From Roseibacterium beibuensis (GTDB lineage Bacteria > Pseudomonadota > Alphaproteobacteria > Rhodobacterales > Rhodobacteraceae): DNA of 64,000 nt. The position numbers and the translations under genes were made by a program. The stretch lies in contig NZ_BAABHW010000004.1 of the NCBI RefSeq assembly GCF_039542305.1, forward strand, positions 124,001-188,000, written 5' to 3'. Positions 16,350 through 25,034 of this stretch are shown piece after piece; position 1 is the stretch's first letter, and every line of letters begins with the position of its first letter. The notes beneath the pieces are model-generated. The model was not told the origin of the DNA. It saw nothing but the letters and a program-made list of their open reading frames with translations, and did no database searches.

Positions 16350-17407
16350 GCATCCTTGTCAGCGGCCCGCACACCCATTCGATGTTCAACGTGCCGCGCA
16401 CGATGGTCGCGGTCATGGCCTGCCTGTCGCCGGCCACAGCCTTCGGCCTCGTGCAATTCGGCTGGCCGGCGGTGTTTCTGTTCGCGGTCACCATCGTCTC
16501 GGCGCTGGCATTCGAGGTTCTGTGCCTTGCGCTGGCGGGTCGCCCCATCCTGCGTTTTGCCACCGACGGCTCGGCGCTGCTGTCGGGTTGGATCGTGGCC
16601 CTGACCCTGCCGCCCTGGGCGCCGTGGTGGGTGGGCGTCCTTGGCGCGGGCATCGCGATTACCTTGGGCAAACATGTCTTCGGCGGGTTGGGGCAGAATC
16701 TCTTCAACCCCGCGATGGTGGCGCGCGCCATGCTGCTGGTGGCGCTGCCGGTGCAGATGACACTCTGGGTCGCCCCGATGGGCGCGGCCGGGCCGGACAT
16801 CGCGCAGGCGTTGGCGATCACCTTTGGCGGCACGGCGCCCTTCGACGCGGTCAGCAGCGCCTCGACCCTTGGCCATCTGCAAAGCGCGCTGGATGCGGGC
16901 CAGCCGATGGACGTGATCCTGCAAGAGCTGGGCGATGTGAACGCGCATGCCATGGGCCACATCCCCGGCAGCCTTGGCGAAACCAGCGCGGTGCTGCTGT
17001 TGGGCGGCGGTCTGCTGCTGATCCTGTTGCGGATCATCACAGTGGTCACGCCGCTCGCGGTCCTCGGGTCGCTTTTTGCCCTGTCGGGCGCGGCATGGCT
17101 GATCGATCCTGCACAGTTTCCGCCGCCGATGCTGCACCTGACCTCGGGCTCGGCGATGTTCTGCGCCTTCTTCATCGCGACCGATTACGTCACCTCGCCG
17201 GTCACGGCGATGGGCAAGGCAATCTACGGCATCGGGATCGGCGCGCTGATCTTCGTGATCCGCAGTTGGGGTGCCTTTCCCGAAGGCGTGGCCTTTGCGG
17301 TGCTGTTGATGAATGCCTGCACGCCGCTGATCGACGCCTATATTCGCCCGCGCGTCTTTGGCCGCACCCGTGCGGGCAAACCGCTGCCGCTGGGGGGCAA
17401 GCCATGA
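16346..17407 (+). CDS. rnfD: RnfD, flavinylated membrane subunit of Rnf complex
   Basis: The protein has 353 residues with about nine membrane helices. The covalent FMN site is probably Thr174 in DAVSSASTLG, a variant of the usual SGAT motif with Ser-Ala-Ser-Thr. That threonine would be modified by the ApbE encoded across the divergent promoter. The gene overlaps rnfC and rnfG by ATGA junctions. Confidence 0.95.
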   Translation: MSILVSGPHTHSMFNVPRTMVAVMACLSPATAFGLVQFGWPAVFLFAVTIVSALAFEVLCLALAGRPILRFATDGSALLSGWIVALTLPPWAPWWVGVLGAGIAITLGKHVFGGLGQNLFNPAMVARAMLLVALPVQMTLWVAPMGAAGPDIAQALAITFGGTAPFDAVSSASTLGHLQSALDAGQPMDVILQELGDVNAHAMGHIPGSLGETSAVLLLGGGLLLILLRIITVVTPLAVLGSLFALSGAAWLIDPAQFPPPMLHLTSGSAMFCAFFIATDYVTSPVTAMGKAIYGIGIGALIFVIRSWGAFPEGVAFAVLLMNACTPLIDAYIRPRVFGRTRAGKPLPLGGKP

Positions 17408-18051
17408 GCGACACGCCCCCGCCTCGCCTTGCCGCATTCCGCCAATCGCCGCTGGCGCATGGCCTGCTGCTGGCGGCATTCTCGCTGGCCAGCGCGGTGA
17501 TCCTGTCGACCTCGGACGCGGTGACGCGCGGCCCCATCGCCGCGCGCGCCGCCGAGGATCTGCTGGCCTCGCTGGCGCAGGTGATCCCGCCGCAGATCCA
17601 TGACAATGACCCCGCCACCCAGCTCCGCACCCTGTCCGACGCGGTCGAGGGGGAGGTGCCCGTCTACCTCGCGACCGAGGGGCGCACGATCACGGGCGTG
17701 GCGTTTGAATTGACCGGCACCGGCTATTCCGGCGCAATCCGGGTGCTGATCGGCATCGCGCCCGACGGCACGCTGATGGGGGTGCGGGTGCTGTCGCATA
17801 GCGAAACGCCGGGGCTCGGCGACCGCATCGAGGCGCGCAAGAGCGACTGGATCGACAGCTTTACCGGCCGTTCACTGACCGACCCGACCGAGCAGGGCTG
17901 GCGCGTGCGCCGCGATGGCGGCGTGTTCGACCAGTTCTCGGGCGCGACCATCACGCCGCGCGCCGTTGTCGACACCGTGCATCGCGGGTTGATGCTGTTT
18001 CAGCGCAACCGCGCGGCCCTGCTTGCCCCCCTATCCGAGGAGACGGAATGA
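17404..18051 (+). CDS. rnfG: RnfG, FMN-carrying periplasmic-facing subunit of Rnf complex
   Basis: The protein has 215 residues. One N-terminal membrane helix (LAHGLLLAAFSLASAVILS) is followed by an FMN-binding domain with TPGLGDRIEARKSDW and the flavinylation motif FSGATITP, where Thr182 should carry FMN. ATGA overlaps join it to rnfD and rnfE. The order D-G-E is normal for proteobacterial rnf. Confidence 0.95.
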   Translation: MSDTPPPRLAAFRQSPLAHGLLLAAFSLASAVILSTSDAVTRGPIAARAAEDLLASLAQVIPPQIHDNDPATQLRTLSDAVEGEVPVYLATEGRTITGVAFELTGTGYSGAIRVLIGIAPDGTLMGVRVLSHSETPGLGDRIEARKSDWIDSFTGRSLTDPTEQGWRVRRDGGVFDQFSGATITPRAVVDTVHRGLMLFQRNRAALLAPLSEETE

Positions 18052-18776
18052 TGCAGACCGAGTATGGGAAGATCGCCCGCAACGGGCTGTGGGATCAGAA
18101 CGTCGTTTTTGCACAATTGCTGGCGCTGTGCCCGCTGTTGGCGGTGACCGGCACGGCAACGAACGGGTTGGGCATGGGGCTGGCCACGACGGCCGTGATG
18201 GTCGCTTCGGGGCTGGCGGTGTCGGTCTTGCGCGGCGTAATCACGCCGGAAATCCGCATTCCGGCCTTCGTGCTCATCATCGCCTGCATCGTCACGGTGG
18301 TGGACATGGTCCTGAACGCCTGGGCGCATGATCTGCATGGCGTGCTGGGCCTGTTCATCCCGCTGATCGTCACCAATTGCGCCATCCTCGGCCGGGCCGA
18401 GGCGTTTGCCTCGCGGCAGGCACCGCTGACGTCCGCCTTTGACGGGCTGATGATGGGGGTGGGGTTCACCCTTGCACTGGTCGCCCTTGGCGCGCTGCGC
18501 GAGCTGTTCGGCTCGGGCACAGTGTTCGCCAATGCTTCGGTCCTGCTGGGGCCGGGCTTCGGCTTTCTCGAAATAACGGTGTTTCCCGATTACCACGGGT
18601 TTCTGCTGCTGATCCTGCCGCCGGGCGGGTTCATCGTGATGGGCCTTTTGCTGGCGCTGAAATCGGTGCTCGACCGCCGCCGCACGGATGTTGCCGCGCC
18701 CCAGGCCGGCACCGAAAAGGTGTTCACCGCCGCCGGCGTGCTGACCCCGCGCCCCGAGGCCGGAGACGCACCATGA
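18048..18776 (+). CDS. rnfE: RnfE, membrane subunit of Rnf complex
   Basis: The protein has 242 residues and is a membrane protein homologous to RnfA. It contains LLALCPLLAVTGTATNGLGM and LFIPLIVTNCAILGRAEAFA, which hold the paired cysteines of the intramembrane [2Fe-2S] site. Its start overlaps the rnfG stop and its end overlaps the rnfH start. Confidence 0.96.
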   Translation: MMQTEYGKIARNGLWDQNVVFAQLLALCPLLAVTGTATNGLGMGLATTAVMVASGLAVSVLRGVITPEIRIPAFVLIIACIVTVVDMVLNAWAHDLHGVLGLFIPLIVTNCAILGRAEAFASRQAPLTSAFDGLMMGVGFTLALVALGALRELFGSGTVFANASVLLGPGFGFLEITVFPDYHGFLLLILPPGGFIVMGLLLALKSVLDRRRTDVAAPQAGTEKVFTAAGVLTPRPEAGDAP

Positions 18777-19030
18777 ATGTCGGCATCGCCTATGGCAAGG
18801 CCACCGTGCAGGTCTGGCGCAACCTCGAAGTGCCCGAGGGCGCGACCGTGCGCGACGTGATCGAGCGCTCAGGCCTGCTCGACCAATTCCCCGAGATCGA
18901 CCTTGCCAGCAACAAGGTCGGCATCTTCGGGTCCATCGCCAAGCTCGACAAGCCGGTGAAAGAGGGCGACCGCGTCGAGGTCTATCGCCCGATCCACCCC
19001 GAAGCCGAGCTGTTGGAAAAGAAATCCTGA
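18773..19030 (+). CDS. rnfH: RnfH family protein
   Basis: The protein has 85 residues and matches the RnfH (UPF0125) family, with a small ubiquitin-like beta-grasp fold: IAYGKATVQVWRNLEVPEGA, then GIFGSIAKLDKPVKEGDRVE. In R. capsulatus rnfH closes the rnf operon, though its mechanism is not settled. It overlaps rnfE by 4 bp. Confidence 0.93.
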   Translation: MNVGIAYGKATVQVWRNLEVPEGATVRDVIERSGLLDQFPEIDLASNKVGIFGSIAKLDKPVKEGDRVEVYRPIHPEAELLEKKS

Positions 19031-19063
19031 CGCCTGTCCCCTCCCCCAAGACGGAGTCCCGCC

Positions 19064-20119
19064 ATGCAATCCCTGAGCCGCCGCCACTTCACCCGCACTC
19101 TTCTTGCCGGGGCCACCGCCACTGCGGCCACGGGCTATGCCAGTACTTTGACGGCGGGCCCGCATCGCACGCTGGTTCTGGGCGGTGGCCCCGCCGGGGG
19201 GGCCTGCGCATTGGCCCTGAAGCGCGCGCGGCCCGGCGACGCGGTGGTATTGGTCGAACGCGACCCGACCCGGCTGGCCCCCGCGCCCCGGTCGGCGTTT
19301 ACCGCGCCCCGGTCGGCGTTTACCGCGCCCCGCGCGGGCATCACGCTCGACACGCTGCGCGACGCCGGGGTCGAGGTGATGCTCGACGAGGCCACCGAAA
19401 TCGACTGGCGCGCCGCGCGGCTGGCGCTGTTCAGCGGCCGCTCGCTGGCCTTCGACACGCTGATGCTGGCCCCCGGCACGGCCCCGGTTCCCGAGGACAT
19501 TCCCGGCCTCGATGCCGCCGCGCAGCATCGTTGGCCCGCCGCATGGGGCAGCCCGCGCGAGTCGGCGCGCCTGTCGGCCGCGCTTGGCGCCCTGCCAGAT
19601 GCCGGCCATGTCGTGCTGCGCCTGCCCGCCGATCTCAGCCACCCCGAGGCCGCCCTTGGCCGCGCGCTGGAGCTTGCCGCTTGGATCGACCACCACCGCC
19701 CCTCGGCACGGTTGAGCGTGTTGGAAAGCGCACAGGCCAGCCTAGCAGAGGCCTACGAAGCCCGCGCCGCCTCGCAAGGCATCCGCGCAAGGGTGGATTG
19801 GCACACGGCCAGAACCGGGGGCCGCGTGCTGCACCTGGATGCGCCCAACGGGATGATCGAGACCTCGGGTGGCGTGTTGCAGGCCGATGTCGTCAATTTC
19901 GTCCCCCCCCGCTCTGCTGGACACATCGCCCTGATCGGCGGACTTGCGGATGCGAGCGGCTGGTGCCCCTGTGATGCTCAGGGCCGCTCGACCCTCAGGG
20001 ACGGGGCGGTGATCCTTGGCGATGCACGTGCGGACGCTGTCCGAACCAGGCAAGCCGCACTCCATTCGGCATCCGTGGCTTTGGAAAACGGGGCGCGGAC
20101 AGGGTTTGGTATCGCCTGA
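19064..20119 (+). CDS. Flavocytochrome-c sulfide dehydrogenase-like flavoprotein, probably degraded
   Basis: The protein has 351 residues with a Tat-like leader (SRRHFTRTLLAGATATAATG) and FAD-binding GGGPAGG. The closing part DVVNFVPPRSAGHIALIGGL and GWCPCDAQGRSTLRDG resembles FccB-type flavoproteins, normally about 400-430 residues. Three things are odd. An internal 7-residue duplication APRSAFT comes from a 21-bp DNA repeat. The first redox cysteine region of FccB is replaced by LPADLSHPEAALGRA. The C-terminal domain is missing, and the frame ends next to mobile-element relics. It starts 33 bp after rnfH, so it may still be transcribed with rnf. Sulfide oxidation by this protein seems unlikely. 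Confidence 0.6.
   Translation: MQSLSRRHFTRTLLAGATATAATGYASTLTAGPHRTLVLGGGPAGGACALALKRARPGDAVVLVERDPTRLAPAPRSAFTAPRSAFTAPRAGITLDTLRDAGVEVMLDEATEIDWRAARLALFSGRSLAFDTLMLAPGTAPVPEDIPGLDAAAQHRWPAAWGSPRESARLSAALGALPDAGHVVLRLPADLSHPEAALGRALELAAWIDHHRPSARLSVLESAQASLAEAYEARAASQGIRARVDWHTARTGGRVLHLDAPNGMIETSGGVLQADVVNFVPPRSAGHIALIGGLADASGWCPCDAQGRSTLRDGAVILGDARADAVRTRQAALHSASVALENGARTGFGIA
19283..19330 (+). repeat. 21-bp tandem repeat inside the flavoprotein gene
   Basis: The unit GGTCGGCGTTTACCGCGCCCC, near 19290, repeats at once with a period of 21 bp, followed by a partial third copy. It keeps the reading frame and duplicates the peptide APRSAFT. It is a likely replication-slippage event. Confidence 0.9.
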
Positions 20120-20434
20120 CGGGTCTCCGCCATGTGACGGTCGAAACCGACGCCTCGATTTGGGAGATCAGCAGCGACACCCACCGCGCAAGCATCATCC
20201 GGCGCCAAGGCGATTTTCAGCGTTTCAGGGAGATTGCCCACCGTACTTTCGATGAGATCCAGAACCGGCGTATATGCGACGTCGACCTGCCTGTCTTTCC
20301 ATCCACGCCCGTGACCTGCTCCGTCGAGATTGGGCGGGTCTGGCAACCGGGTGCGCAGCCGAGCTTCGATGTCTTCGACAGGATCCAAGAGCAGGGCTTT
20401 GTCCGGCATCTTGTGGTAACGCGCGCTGGAGCCC

Positions 20435-20552
20435 CGATATTCAGATCAACCTGAAGACGCGGGATCCCGTTGAGGCCCGCCACTTAGGCGCGGTGTTGCG
20501 CGGAGAAAGTGCGCGTAATCTCGGGCGCGAGAGCATGCCTTTGCTGATGTAA
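20435..20552 (+). pseudogene. Fragment of a tyrosine-recombinase (integrase) N-terminal region
   Basis: The frame reads DIQINLKTRDPVEARHLGAV before a stop. The phrase SLxTRDPxEARxxAAxL is common in the N-terminal part of phage/transposon integrases. No catalytic domain follows, so this is at most a relic. The match rests on a short segment. Confidence 0.45.
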
Positions 20553-20759
20553 ATGGAGCTGCGCCGCCTCAAGCTGGACGGGCGCGCCATCGCCTACGAA
20601 GCCTCGCTCGAAAACGACGAGGCCAACGATCTGCCCCCGCGGTTGATGCGGCGAAGCGCGAGCTAGTGCAGCAGAACCAGGACGCACGGACTGTCCATAG
20701 TCAGATGAACTGGAACATGCGGGCCACATGATGAGCGGAGGCTCTGGCCCTTTGCTGTT

Positions 20760-21006
20760 GCAGCCTGTGCCGGGGACTGACGATGCAGCGAGCGGCGCTT
20801 TTCGATGGTCTGTGCTTTGATCTCCTTTCGCTTCCTGAGGGTTGTCTCGGCCCTGCCGAACCAGACGTCGGCCGGTGTGAGGTTTCCGGGGCTCTCGTGG
20901 TAGCGCCGGTGATTGTAGTGCTCGACGAAGCCGGCGATGGCATCCTCCAGCGCACCGGGCAGGTAGGCGTTCTCGAGAAGGATCCGGTTCTTCAGAGTCT
21001 GATGCC
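20760..21006 (-). pseudogene. IS3-family transposase, C-terminal fragment
   Basis: The minus strand reads RHQTLKNRILLENAYLPGA, then FVEHYNHRRYHESPGNLTPA, DVWFGRAETTLRKRKEIKAQ and TIEKRRSLHRQ. This is the end of the integrase core of IS3-type transposases. The N-terminal half, the DDE aspartates and the upstream orfA are missing, so the element is dead. Confidence 0.8.
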
Positions 21007-21367
21007 GCCGGCGGGGGGGATGGCTACAGCATCAAAGCCGTTCGGCACGAAACACACGACGATGGCGTGGCCAGGGCCTGCGGACGCCTCAATCAGTTCC
21101 ATTGCGTGGAAAACCTGCACGAAGGTATTATTCGAACCGCATCACATGTGGACCTGTGCGCGATCCTGGCTGCCAAGCACGTCGCGCAGTCCTTGGAGCG
21201 CCCCTTTCCCATACCCCTTCGGGCTGATGATCGAGCTATCCGAATTTACGAAGGAGATGGGCGCGTTGCCGCGCTGAATGGAAAGAACCGCCGACTCGGC
21301 GCCGGTTATTTCAGCGAAAGCGAAAACGGCGCCGTGAACCACCTATCGCCAAGCAAATCGTCGCCCG

Positions 21368-21411
21368 GTAATAAGTATTGTTTATCACCGAAAATCCGCG
21401 ATATTTATTAC
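21368..21411. promoter_or_regulatory. Candidate operator/promoter region of the LysR gene
   Basis: GTAATAA (21368-21374) and TTATTAC (21405-21411) form an inverted repeat. Between them lies TTATCACCG (21382-21390), the same 9-mer found in the palindrome between the two catabolic operons at 25035. This suggests autoregulation by the LysR protein. Confidence 0.5.
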
Positions 21412-21439
21412 TCAATGTTCAAAGCGTCCGACACTGATA

Positions 21440-22351
21440 ATGGCTGATACTCCACAAAAACAGCGCCCCACACTCCGCCAATACGAATTCTTCGTTGCCA
21501 TCGCGGACGAACTTCATTTCGGGCGCGCCGCTGAACGCCTTGGAGTGGCCCAGCCAGCGCTGACACAGCAACTCAAGCTTCTCGAGGAGGTGTTTGGAGG
21601 CGAGTTGCTCTTCGATCGGAACAGGCGAAGGGTTCTTCTTACCGAGTTCGGATCTGCCATCTTGCCTGAAGCGCGCGCCCTACTTCGGCAGGCGAGCCGT
21701 GTCGAAAGCGTCGCTCGATTGATGGCGGAAGGGCGGGGAGGGCGCCTGAAAATCGGCTACATCGGATCCGCCTCCTACGCAGGCATATTGAGCCGCATCC
21801 TCAGAACCTTCAGGGAAGGTGCGCCCGATGTCGATCTGGTGCTTCAGGAACTCGACATGGACCTTCAGATCCAGGAGATCCAGGCGGGCCGCATGGATAC
21901 CGGGTTCGTGCGCCTGCCGGTTCCGGACACGCCGGATGACGTCAGAACTGTGTCTGTTCTCGAAGAAGAGATCCTTCTTGCTGTTCCCTCGTCGCACAAG
22001 CTTGCCAGCCGTAAGGCGGTCAAAATGTCGGACCTTTCTGACGAGAGATTCATATTCACGCATCTCGGACCCGACATTGGCTTCGCGGCATGTGCTTACA
22101 AGCTCTGTGCGGATGCCGGATTTGCCCCGAATATCGTGCATCATGCGCGGCAATTCACGGCCATCATCAGCTTCGTATCCGCCGGCCTCGGTGTCGCCTT
22201 TGTTCCTGCGTCCGCCGCCCTCATGAACGACACAGGGGTGAACTTCGTCCACATTTCGGATGCGAAAATCAAAAGCCGGATTGGCCTGGCCTATCTCGAC
22301 AAGCCGACCAACCCAGCCTTGAAGCGGTTTCTCGAAACGGTGCCCGATTGA
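21440..22351 (+). CDS. LysR-family transcriptional regulator of the catabolic island
   Basis: The protein has 303 residues. An N-terminal winged helix-turn-helix (HFGRAAERLGVAQPALTQQL) is followed by a LysR effector domain beginning about residue 95 (GRLKIGYIGSASYAGILSRI). It resembles CatR/BenM-type regulators of aromatic and lactone catabolism, but the effector cannot be named. Its stop codon directly abuts the SDR stop on the other strand (TGA/TCA, no spacer). Base composition appears lower in GC than in the nif region. Confidence 0.92.
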   Translation: MADTPQKQRPTLRQYEFFVAIADELHFGRAAERLGVAQPALTQQLKLLEEVFGGELLFDRNRRRVLLTEFGSAILPEARALLRQASRVESVARLMAEGRGGRLKIGYIGSASYAGILSRILRTFREGAPDVDLVLQELDMDLQIQEIQAGRMDTGFVRLPVPDTPDDVRTVSVLEEEILLAVPSSHKLASRKAVKMSDLSDERFIFTHLGPDIGFAACAYKLCADAGFAPNIVHHARQFTAIISFVSAGLGVAFVPASAALMNDTGVNFVHISDAKIKSRIGLAYLDKPTNPALKRFLETVPD

Positions 22352-23068
22352 TCAGCCGACGGTCGTACCGCCGCAAACGAACACTGTCTGACCGGTAATG
22401 AAATCGCTGCGATCGTCGGCGAAGAACGATACCGCCTGAGCGACATCATCCGGTGCGCCCATCCGGCCAACCGGGATCGCATCGATTATACGCCGGGTCT
22501 CTGGTGCGCCTTCGGGATTGTTCTTCCAGAAAGCAGAGGTGGCGATGGGACCGGGCGCCACGCAGTTCACGGTAATCCCGTGTCCTGCAAGCTCGAGTGC
22601 CCATGTTCTGGCCATGGATTGCAGCGCACCCTTGCTGGCCGAGTAAAGCGACCGGTCGATCTTTCCCTTGGTCACGCGACTGGTGTTCATGATGATCCGG
22701 CCACGGCCGGCGCGCTTCATCCCATCGATGGCGCCGCGCGCTGCGGCAAGCGCGCTTCGCACGTTGACGTGCATGACCTCGTCGAACTCCTCGATGTCGA
22801 GGTTCTCGATGGAGGCCGGACGCACGATACCAACGTTGTTGACCAGACATGTCACCGGGGTCTTGGCGGCAATCTCGTCGACAGCCGCACGCGTCGCAGA
22901 CGCGTCGCCCAGATCGACCCGTCTTGCATCTGCCGCCAGATCACTGTCGTGGGGATCTTCGATGTCGAGCACATGCACCCGCCATCCATCCGCCATCAGT
23001 CGCTTGGAAATCCCCAGACCGATATTCCGGGCGCCCCCGGTGACGATCGCGCTCCGCTCAGCTGTCAT
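22352..23068 (-). CDS. Short-chain dehydrogenase/reductase (SDR)
   Basis: The protein has 238 residues. The cofactor motif VTGGARNIGLGIS is near the N-terminus, with NNVGIV and the catalytic SLYSASKGAL (Tyr and Lys). The C-terminal part resembles FabG-like oxidoreductases. It likely oxidises or reduces an alcohol/ketone intermediate. I chose the ATG at 23068, which overlaps the preceding gene by 11 bp; the frame upstream is not family-like. It is last in the atoE-yciI-catC-like-SDR operon. Confidence 0.9.
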   Translation of the reverse strand: MTAERSAIVTGGARNIGLGISKRLMADGWRVHVLDIEDPHDSDLAADARRVDLGDASATRAAVDEIAAKTPVTCLVNNVGIVRPASIENLDIEEFDEVMHVNVRSALAAARGAIDGMKRAGRGRIIMNTSRVTKGKIDRSLYSASKGALQSMARTWALELAGHGITVNCVAPGPIATSAFWKNNPEGAPETRRIIDAIPVGRMGAPDDVAQAVSFFADDRSDFITGQTVFVCGGTTVG

Positions 23069-23348
23069 CAGCGCGAACCGACGATGGATGGCGCACAAGC
23101 GGTTTCACCGCGATAGCCATGTAAGGAAATAGCGGCAAGCCGGAAAGGATCTCGTGCAGTCTGTCGATGTCCTTCACGTCGAATATGGAGAGGTTGGAAT
23201 ACGTCCCGGCGACGCGCCAGATATGGCGCCACTCACCCGCATTCTGGATCTCCTGCGCGTAGGCCTTTTCCTTTGCCTTGATGTCCGCCGCCGCGCGCTC
23301 CGGCATGTCGACCGGCAAGTTCACGGTCATTTCCACTTGAAACAGCAT
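23058..23348 (-). CDS. Muconolactone delta-isomerase-like protein (CatC family)
   Basis: The protein has 96 residues, the length of CatC. MLFQVEMTVNLPVDMP, IKAKEKAYAQEIQNAGEW, GTYSNLSIFDV and LPLFPYMAI follow the CatC pattern. CatC isomerises muconolactone to 3-oxoadipate enol-lactone in the catechol branch. No catA or catB is visible here, so the true substrate may be another unsaturated lactone. It overlaps the SDR gene. Confidence 0.85.
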   Translation of the reverse strand: MLFQVEMTVNLPVDMPERAAADIKAKEKAYAQEIQNAGEWRHIWRVAGTYSNLSIFDVKDIDRLHEILSGLPLFPYMAIAVKPLVRHPSSVRADDS

Positions 23349-23353
23349 GGACC

Positions 23354-23650
23354 TTAGATCTCCCGTTTTCCCGCCAGATAGGCTTTGCGCCAGCGGGTCA
23401 CCTCGACCCGCTGAAAGAGACCCGCTTCATGAAACGGATCGTTCTGGATGAAAGATTGGGCTTCATCCCTGTCATCGACGTCGAGCAGGTAGAGTCCGCC
23501 GGACGCGAACGACCCGTCATCGGAAAGCTTGGCGCCACAGGCCAGCAAGCTCTGCTCATGAGCGTCGAGGTAGGCGAGGTGGCGATCTCTCACCTCCAGG
23601 CGAAGGTCGTGGTGACCATCCTTGTCCCAGGTTTCGATCATGTATGGCAT
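23354..23650 (-). CDS. YciI-family protein
   Basis: The protein has 98 residues and resembles YciI-like ferredoxin-fold proteins, which share a fold with muconolactone isomerase. The motif RDRHLAYLDAHEQSLLACGA has the conserved His, and FIQNDPFHEAGLF is typical. Family members include dehydrochlorinase-like and isomerase-like small enzymes. It sits 5 bp before the CatC-like gene, so a related step on a cyclic intermediate is plausible. Confidence 0.85.
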   Translation of the reverse strand: MPYMIETWDKDGHHDLRLEVRDRHLAYLDAHEQSLLACGAKLSDDGSFASGGLYLLDVDDRDEAQSFIQNDPFHEAGLFQRVEVTRWRKAYLAGKREI

Positions 23651-23669
23651 GAGATGCCCCCCCTTTCGC

Positions 23670-24998
23670 TTAGGCGCCGAGCAAGCCCCAGAGCATCACC
23701 GCCGCTCCGAAAATGAGGCCGAGATAGATCAGGATCAGGACCAGGTACCCCATCACGTCGCGCAGGCGCAGGCCCGAGATCGCCAGAACCGGCAAGATCC
23801 AGAACGGCTGAACCATGTTCGTCCACTGGTCGCCGATCTGAACCGCGAGCGCTGTGGCCGGGATCGAGGCGCCGATTTCCTGAGCGGCTCCCATCATGAC
23901 CGGTCCCTGAATGGCCCACTGGCCACCACCCGACGGCGCAAGGAGATTGATCAGGCCACCCGACAGGAACGACCAGATCGGCAGAGTTTCCGGCGTGGAG
24001 ATGCTGACGAACATCTGCGCGAAGGTCACGAGCAGGCCAGATCCGGTCAGAACACCAAGAATGCCGGCGTAGAACGGATACTGGATGATGATCCCTGCCA
24101 CGATCGTCACACCTTCGCTCAGCGCCGTCAGATACTTGGCGGGCGACGCGAAGAGCAGAATCCCCAGGAAGACGAAGACGGTATTGATGATGTTGAGGTT
24201 CAGCGAGCCGCCGGCGAAAAAGTGGTTCGCCGCATACAGAAGCCCGAGGGCGCCGATGGCGACACCCACGACCGGGCTCGCATTCATGCGATCCGCCACC
24301 GAGCGCACAGCCTCACCAGCCGCCTTTGCTGCCTCCGAGGTCGTATCGCGCTTTGCCTCGATTACCTCGGAGGCATCCTTGGGATGCAGCCAGGCATTGA
24401 AGAATGGCAGTGTCACGACAATGATCAGACTGGTGATCAGAAGAACCGGCGACAGAATGGTCTCGCTGATCGGCACGATGCCGATTTCATCCTGAAGGAA
24501 ATGTCCTTCGGTCGCGATCAGAAGGGGAACCGATCCGGACAGGCCAATGCCGTAAAGCGCAAAGCCGGAATAAGCGGCCGCAATGACCAGCGGGTAGTGA
24601 AGACCTTTGACACGCTGACCGAGTTCTCGGGCGACCAGAGTGCCGATCACCAGGCCGAAGCCCCAGTTGAGCCAACTGCCGATCGCGCCGACAAGCGTCG
24701 CGACAATCACGGCCGTTGCCGGTTTCTCGACCTTCGAGACCAGCTTCACAAGAACCGCATTAACTGGCGGCGACTTTGCAAGAAGATACCCGGCCAGAAG
24801 AATGACCGTCATCTGCATGGAGAAGGCGAGCAGGTTCCAGAAGCTCTCGCCCCAGTAAACGGTTGTCTCCATGAAGCCGGTGCCCTCAACCGCCATCGCA
24901 AGCCCGATGGTGAGGAATGTGAGGCCTACGGCAATCACAAGCGGGTCCGGCAGATAGCGCCCGACAAGCCGTGTGAAGAAGTTGGCAAGTCCGTTCAT
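23670..24998 (-). CDS. AtoE-type short-chain fatty acid transporter
   Basis: The protein has 442 residues with about 11-12 membrane helices and no signal peptide. It contains WGESFWNLLAFSMQMTVILL, SWLNWGFGLVIGTLVARELG and LLAPSGGGQWAIQGPVMMGA, typical of the AtoE/TIGR00366 family. AtoE of E. coli is linked to acetoacetate and short-chain fatty acid uptake. It is the first gene of the minus-strand operon, directly behind the shared palindrome, so it probably imports the pathway substrate, a small carboxylate. Confidence 0.9.
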   Translation of the reverse strand: MNGLANFFTRLVGRYLPDPLVIAVGLTFLTIGLAMAVEGTGFMETTVYWGESFWNLLAFSMQMTVILLAGYLLAKSPPVNAVLVKLVSKVEKPATAVIVATLVGAIGSWLNWGFGLVIGTLVARELGQRVKGLHYPLVIAAAYSGFALYGIGLSGSVPLLIATEGHFLQDEIGIVPISETILSPVLLITSLIIVVTLPFFNAWLHPKDASEVIEAKRDTTSEAAKAAGEAVRSVADRMNASPVVGVAIGALGLLYAANHFFAGGSLNLNIINTVFVFLGILLFASPAKYLTALSEGVTIVAGIIIQYPFYAGILGVLTGSGLLVTFAQMFVSISTPETLPIWSFLSGGLINLLAPSGGGQWAIQGPVMMGAAQEIGASIPATALAVQIGDQWTNMVQPFWILPVLAISGLRLRDVMGYLVLILIYLGLIFGAAVMLWGLLGA

Positions 24999-25034
24999 CG
25001 TGATCCTCCCTTGAATCCAAAACTTGCCGTTTGC

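Larger units (their letters stand above)
20120..21439. other. Scar region of mobile-element relics without intact genes
   Basis: No convincing intact gene lies in these 1.3 kb. Visible pieces are an integrase-like N-terminal fragment (about 20435-20552), an IS3-type transposase C-terminal fragment (about 20760-21006) and AT-richer DNA just before the LysR gene. The stretches 20121-20434 and 21007-21360 have short open frames on both strands, such as one with APISFVNSDSSIISPKGYGK on the minus strand, that I cannot assign. Confidence 0.7.
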
